In this document: positions 48,173-50,211 of the stretch, in pieces
Layout: each line of letters begins with the position of its first letter
How positions within the stretch are numbered: the first letter of the stretch is position 1
From: a virus
Length of the DNA: 50,211 bases
Virus record (IMG/VR): IMGVR_UViG_3300040801_002785
Location: 1-50,211 of that record
Strand: one strand, 5' to 3'
Translations under genes and position numbers: made by a program
Notes under the pieces: model-generated
Seen by the model: only the letters and a program-made list of their open reading frames with translations
Database searches by the model: none
What the model was told of the DNA's origin: nothing

Positions 48173-48336
48173 CCGACCTCGAACACGCGGCCCTCGCGTG
48201 GGCTCGCACGCAGGAGATGCCGGCGAGCACGCGGCGAGATGTGAAGCGCGCCGAGCTCGTGCTACGTGCCGCGGCGCGGCGGTACTGGGCCGAGCGACGA
48301 CTTGAAGAGGACACGAAGCCGGAGGCGGCAGAGTGA
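48169..48336 (+). CDS. 55-residue helical protein
   Basis: GTG start with GTGA overlaps on both sides. VTDLEHAALAWARTQEMPAS... is a short helical, arginine-rich protein. Function unknown; position directly before the endolysin. Confidence 0.4.
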   Translation: MTDLEHAALAWARTQEMPASTRRDVKRAELVLRAAARRYWAERRLEEDTKPEAAE

Positions 48337-48917
48337 CGCTTCCCAAGGGGGCCGAGCTCGAGGCCCGCATCGCCGGCGGCGTGCATCTGTATGACGTCTC
48401 CCACCTCCTGCCGCGCACGAAAAGTACAAAGCGCGACGAGGGCGGCATTGACCGCCTCTTCGTCCACCACAGCGGCGCCCTGGGCCGGCCCGGCTTCGAG
48501 GGGGCGCTGGCTTCTGCGCGCTACGTCGTGGGCAAACGAGGCTTCCCCGGACCGGCGTACACCTACTGGGTGCCGGCGGAGGACTACCGCGACAGCGAGG
48601 GCGCGCTCGTGGTGCTGCGGCTCAACCCCGACTCGGAGCGCTCGTGGCACACCGGAGGCAAGGCGAACGACCGCGGCGTCGCCGTGGCGTTGCAGGGCAG
48701 CACGACGGCCCGGCCGCTGACGCACTCGCATGAGGAGTGCCTCGAGGCATTGCTGCCTTACTGCATCAATAGGTATGGCCTGGTCATGCCTGAAGCGTTG
48801 TCGTTTCACGCAGAGGCAGACAAGCATGGCGGGCGAAAAAAGACTTCTTGCCCAGGTATCCATGCAGAGGCTTGGATACGTGGTTATCGGCGTGGTTGGT
48901 CGGCGCCAGCGGCGTAG
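48333..48917 (+). CDS. N-acetylmuramoyl-L-alanine amidase endolysin
   Basis: A 194-residue PGRP/amidase_2-type enzyme. FVHHSG (about 44-49) and SFHAEADKHGGRKKTSCPG (about 154-172) contain the zinc-binding His/Cys and the catalytic Lys region. GTG start. Up to about 48750 the codons are strongly GC-rich; from there to the stop they are AT-richer. An orphan copy of exactly this last part lies behind the HNH gene at 49655-49798. The 3' end therefore seems to have been replaced. Confidence 0.85.
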   Translation: MTLPKGAELEARIAGGVHLYDVSHLLPRTKSTKRDEGGIDRLFVHHSGALGRPGFEGALASARYVVGKRGFPGPAYTYWVPAEDYRDSEGALVVLRLNPDSERSWHTGGKANDRGVAVALQGSTTARPLTHSHEECLEALLPYCINRYGLVMPEALSFHAEADKHGGRKKTSCPGIHAEAWIRGYRRGWSAPAA

Positions 48918-48919
48918 GT

Positions 48920-48990
48920 GTGCTACTCATAGAGTGTCCCCGCGCCGCTGGAACGGTCGGGGACATGACCCACAGGAAAGGTTGGTTCCC
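48920..48990 (+). promoter_or_regulatory. HNH leader element, copy C
   Basis: GTGCTACTCATAG, then the hairpin at 48936-48964: GTCCCCG-CG-CCG-loop CTGGAA-CGG-T-CGGGGAC, then ATGACCCACAGGAAAGG and GTTCCCATGGATGA. Both the outer stem (CG pair in place of GC) and the inner stem differ from copies A and B while keeping pairing. It starts three bases after the endolysin stop. Confidence 0.8.
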
Positions 48991-49653
48991 ATGGATGAGC
49001 GCACTCTCGCCCACTTTATGGAGAAGGTCCAGAAGCAAAGCGAAGTCACCTCGCCGCACGTCGACACGCCGTGCTGGCTTTGGACTGGTGGCGTCGATAA
49101 AGACGGGTACGGATGTTGGTACGTAGGGGGTGCGGCTCGAGCGCATCGGAGGATGTTCGAGCACGCAAAAAGACCTCTGGGCCGCAAGTGGTGTCTGCAT
49201 GTCTGCGACACACCTTCGTGTGTAAACCCAGACCATTTGTTCGAGGGGACTCCGAAAGACAACACGCGTGACATGATTGGCAAGGGGAGGAACAAGAAGG
49301 GCAACCTCCACCACGCTCGAAGGCTGTCAAGAGCATCGGTCGTTGATGTGCGACGCCTCTATGCTCTTGGGAAAAACATCTATGACCTGGGGACCGCGTT
49401 TGACGTAGATCCATCAACAATACGAAGAGCAGTAACCGGCAAGACTTGGTCGCACGTGCCGGGTGCTGTTTCATGTCGAACAGCGGCTGAGTCCAACCGC
49501 CAAAAGTCACGAATGACGCCCGGACTTGTGCGCAAGGTGCGCTGGTTGAGGTCAGCTGGATTCACATACCCAGAGATTGGATACGCGTTCGACATCAGCC
49601 GACACCAGGCCGGTATGATATGCAGGCGAAAGATCTGGTCGCATGTATCCTAG
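48991..49653 (+). CDS. HNH_3-type homing endonuclease with two HTH units
   Basis: A 220-residue protein. N-terminus MDERTLAHFMEKVQKQSE; HNH core AHRRMFEHA, HVCDTPSCVNPDHLFEGT, DNTRDM; then two HTH units (IYDLGTAFDVDPSTIRRAVT; YPEIGYAFDISRHQAGMI). Same family as those at 10.3 and 27.4 kb. It has replaced and displaced the endolysin 3' end; its TAG is directly followed by the orphan endolysin segment. Confidence 0.86.
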   Translation: MDERTLAHFMEKVQKQSEVTSPHVDTPCWLWTGGVDKDGYGCWYVGGAARAHRRMFEHAKRPLGRKWCLHVCDTPSCVNPDHLFEGTPKDNTRDMIGKGRNKKGNLHHARRLSRASVVDVRRLYALGKNIYDLGTAFDVDPSTIRRAVTGKTWSHVPGAVSCRTAAESNRQKSRMTPGLVRKVRWLRSAGFTYPEIGYAFDISRHQAGMICRRKIWSHVS

Positions 49654-49654
49654 G

Positions 49655-49798
49655 TGCGTGGCGCGATACTCGCTGCCGATGCCCGAGGGGCTCTCGTGGC
49701 ACTCGCGGGCGACCGCGGACGGCGGGCGGAGCAAGGCCGCGTGCCCCGGAAAGGGTGCGGAGGCGTGGCTTCGGGGGTACCTGCGGAGCACCTTGTAG
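49655..49798 (+). pseudogene. Orphan endolysin C-terminal segment
   Basis: 47 codons to a TAG. Without gaps, 26 of 46 residues match the current endolysin end: shared RY, MPE, LS, GGR, CPG, AEAW and RGY blocks. It has no start codon and GC-rich codons like the endolysin body, so it appears to be the original 3' end left behind when the HNH unit inserted. Confidence 0.88.
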
Positions 49799-49828
49799 GT
49801 GACAACCCCGCTGCGTCTGCCGCACTAC

Positions 49829-49858
49829 TTGACCACTGTCACATGTAGTGACTATGTT
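49829..49858 (+). promoter_or_regulatory. Probable promoter
   Basis: TTGACC (49829-49834), 18 bases, TATGTT (49853-49858). No protein-coding frame follows before the terminator at 50010, which suggests a small RNA. Confidence 0.45.
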
Positions 49859-49864
49859 CCTCTT

Positions 49865-50041
49865 GCTAGAGGGTGTGCCGTAGATACAACCTAGGTTGTC
49901 GTATTGGTGGCGCTCCAGCAGACGGGACGGGGGTTGCACCCTCCGGACCGTCGTTTCCGCGGTGGACGCTGGAGAGGGTGATGCAGGAGCTGGCGGACTA
50001 AAAGACGATGCCCCCTCCGGCTGCAACCGAAGGGGGCTTTC
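49865..50041 (+). ncRNA. Candidate structured small RNA
   Basis: Between the promoter and the terminator. Contains the perfect palindrome ACAACCTAGGTTGT (49886-49899) and nested stems: CTCCAGC/GCTGGAG (49913-49919 with 49968-49974), ACGG/CCGT (49922-49925 with 49948-49951), GGGT/ACCC (49931-49934 with 49938-49941). No coding frame of quality. Inferred from structure only. Confidence 0.4.
50010..50041. terminator. Intrinsic terminator at the convergence of both operons
   Basis: GCCCCCT pairs with AGGGGGC, extended by CGG/CCG after one mismatch, followed by TTTCT on the plus strand; the minus side has CTTTT a few bases on. It would stop the rightward lysis transcript or small RNA, and in the circle also lies downstream of the leftward operon. 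Confidence 0.75.
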
Positions 50042-50094
50042 TACGCACGGAGTCGCACCCCGTGTTGTGTGCTGTTCCAAGACGCGCATCGCTC

Positions 50095-50211
50095 ACTCAT
50101 GCCACCTAGGAGGAGTGTGAACGGGGTCAGGGCCCAGCACGTAGTCTATGATCGAGACAGCGTGACGAGCGCATGCGCGAGCTCCGGCGACTGCCCGACC
50201 GCCTCCACGAT
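50095..50211. repeat. Terminal direct repeat, right copy
   Basis: Exact copy of 1-117, holding the cut 3' end of the ribbon-helix-helix-like gene. Confidence 0.95.

Noticed and set aside
49620-49848. Plus-strand frames starting at 49620 and 49654 as genes
   Set aside because: They read the orphan endolysin segment in wrong frames; only the frame from 49655 has homology and it has no start codon.

Overview
This window looks like the complete genome of a tailed double-stranded DNA phage (Caudoviricetes, probably siphovirus-like). The first 117 bases recur exactly as the last 117, so the unit is about 50.1 kb and is either circular or terminally redundant. Base composition is GC-rich and genes are packed with ATGA, GTGA or TGATG overlaps. 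The host cannot be named from the sequence. A cI-like repressor, two or three excisionase-like HTH proteins and a broken integrase suggest a temperate ancestor that may no longer integrate.

Layout. (1) About 52-11,423, minus strand: an early operon read leftwards from a promoter near 11.5 kb. It holds small regulators and zinc-ribbon proteins, an excisionase-like gene with an integrase fragment, a DEAH-type helicase interrupted by an intein, a RAMP-like protein, a Cas4/RecB-like nuclease, a DUF669 protein, a Sak4-like ATPase and a tRNA-Thr. (2) About 11,470-11,690: a divergent promoter/operator region. (3) 11,688-21,545, plus strand: repressor, primase-polymerase/helicase, exported cell-wall protein, methyltransferase fragment, RuvC-like resolvase, MazG-like protein, a run of small zinc or HTH proteins, a ParB-like protein and an ABC-ATPase fused to a GNAT domain. 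(4) 21,610-22,880, minus: five small genes including an ASCH protein. (5) 22,959-45,305, plus: Mu-like head genes (terminase, DUF935 portal, MuF, protease with internal scaffold, decoration, capsid), neck and tail genes, tape measure, and a tail fibre with an SGNH/SASA esterase domain. A minus-strand lipoprotein with its own promoter interrupts the tail genes. (6) 45,302-48,917: lysis cassette with a membrane PAS protein, holin-like and lipoprotein genes and an amidase endolysin. (7) 49.8-50.04 kb: promoter, possible structured RNA and terminator where the two transcription directions meet.

The most striking feature is homing-endonuclease mobility. One HNH gene lies out of frame inside the helicase intein. 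Three loci (one a remnant) share a promoter-like 5' box and a leader hairpin whose stems covary. The HNH gene behind the endolysin sits between a complete endolysin with an apparently recoded 3' end and an orphan 47-codon copy of that end (26 of 46 residues identical). This suggests an element that inserts at a gene's 3' end and supplies a replacement end. A shorter trace of the same pattern is seen at the MuF locus. Other unusual items are arrays of GGTNN pentamers with paired hairpins, an iteron-like cluster inside the primase gene, and a possible -1 frameshift joining portal and MuF.
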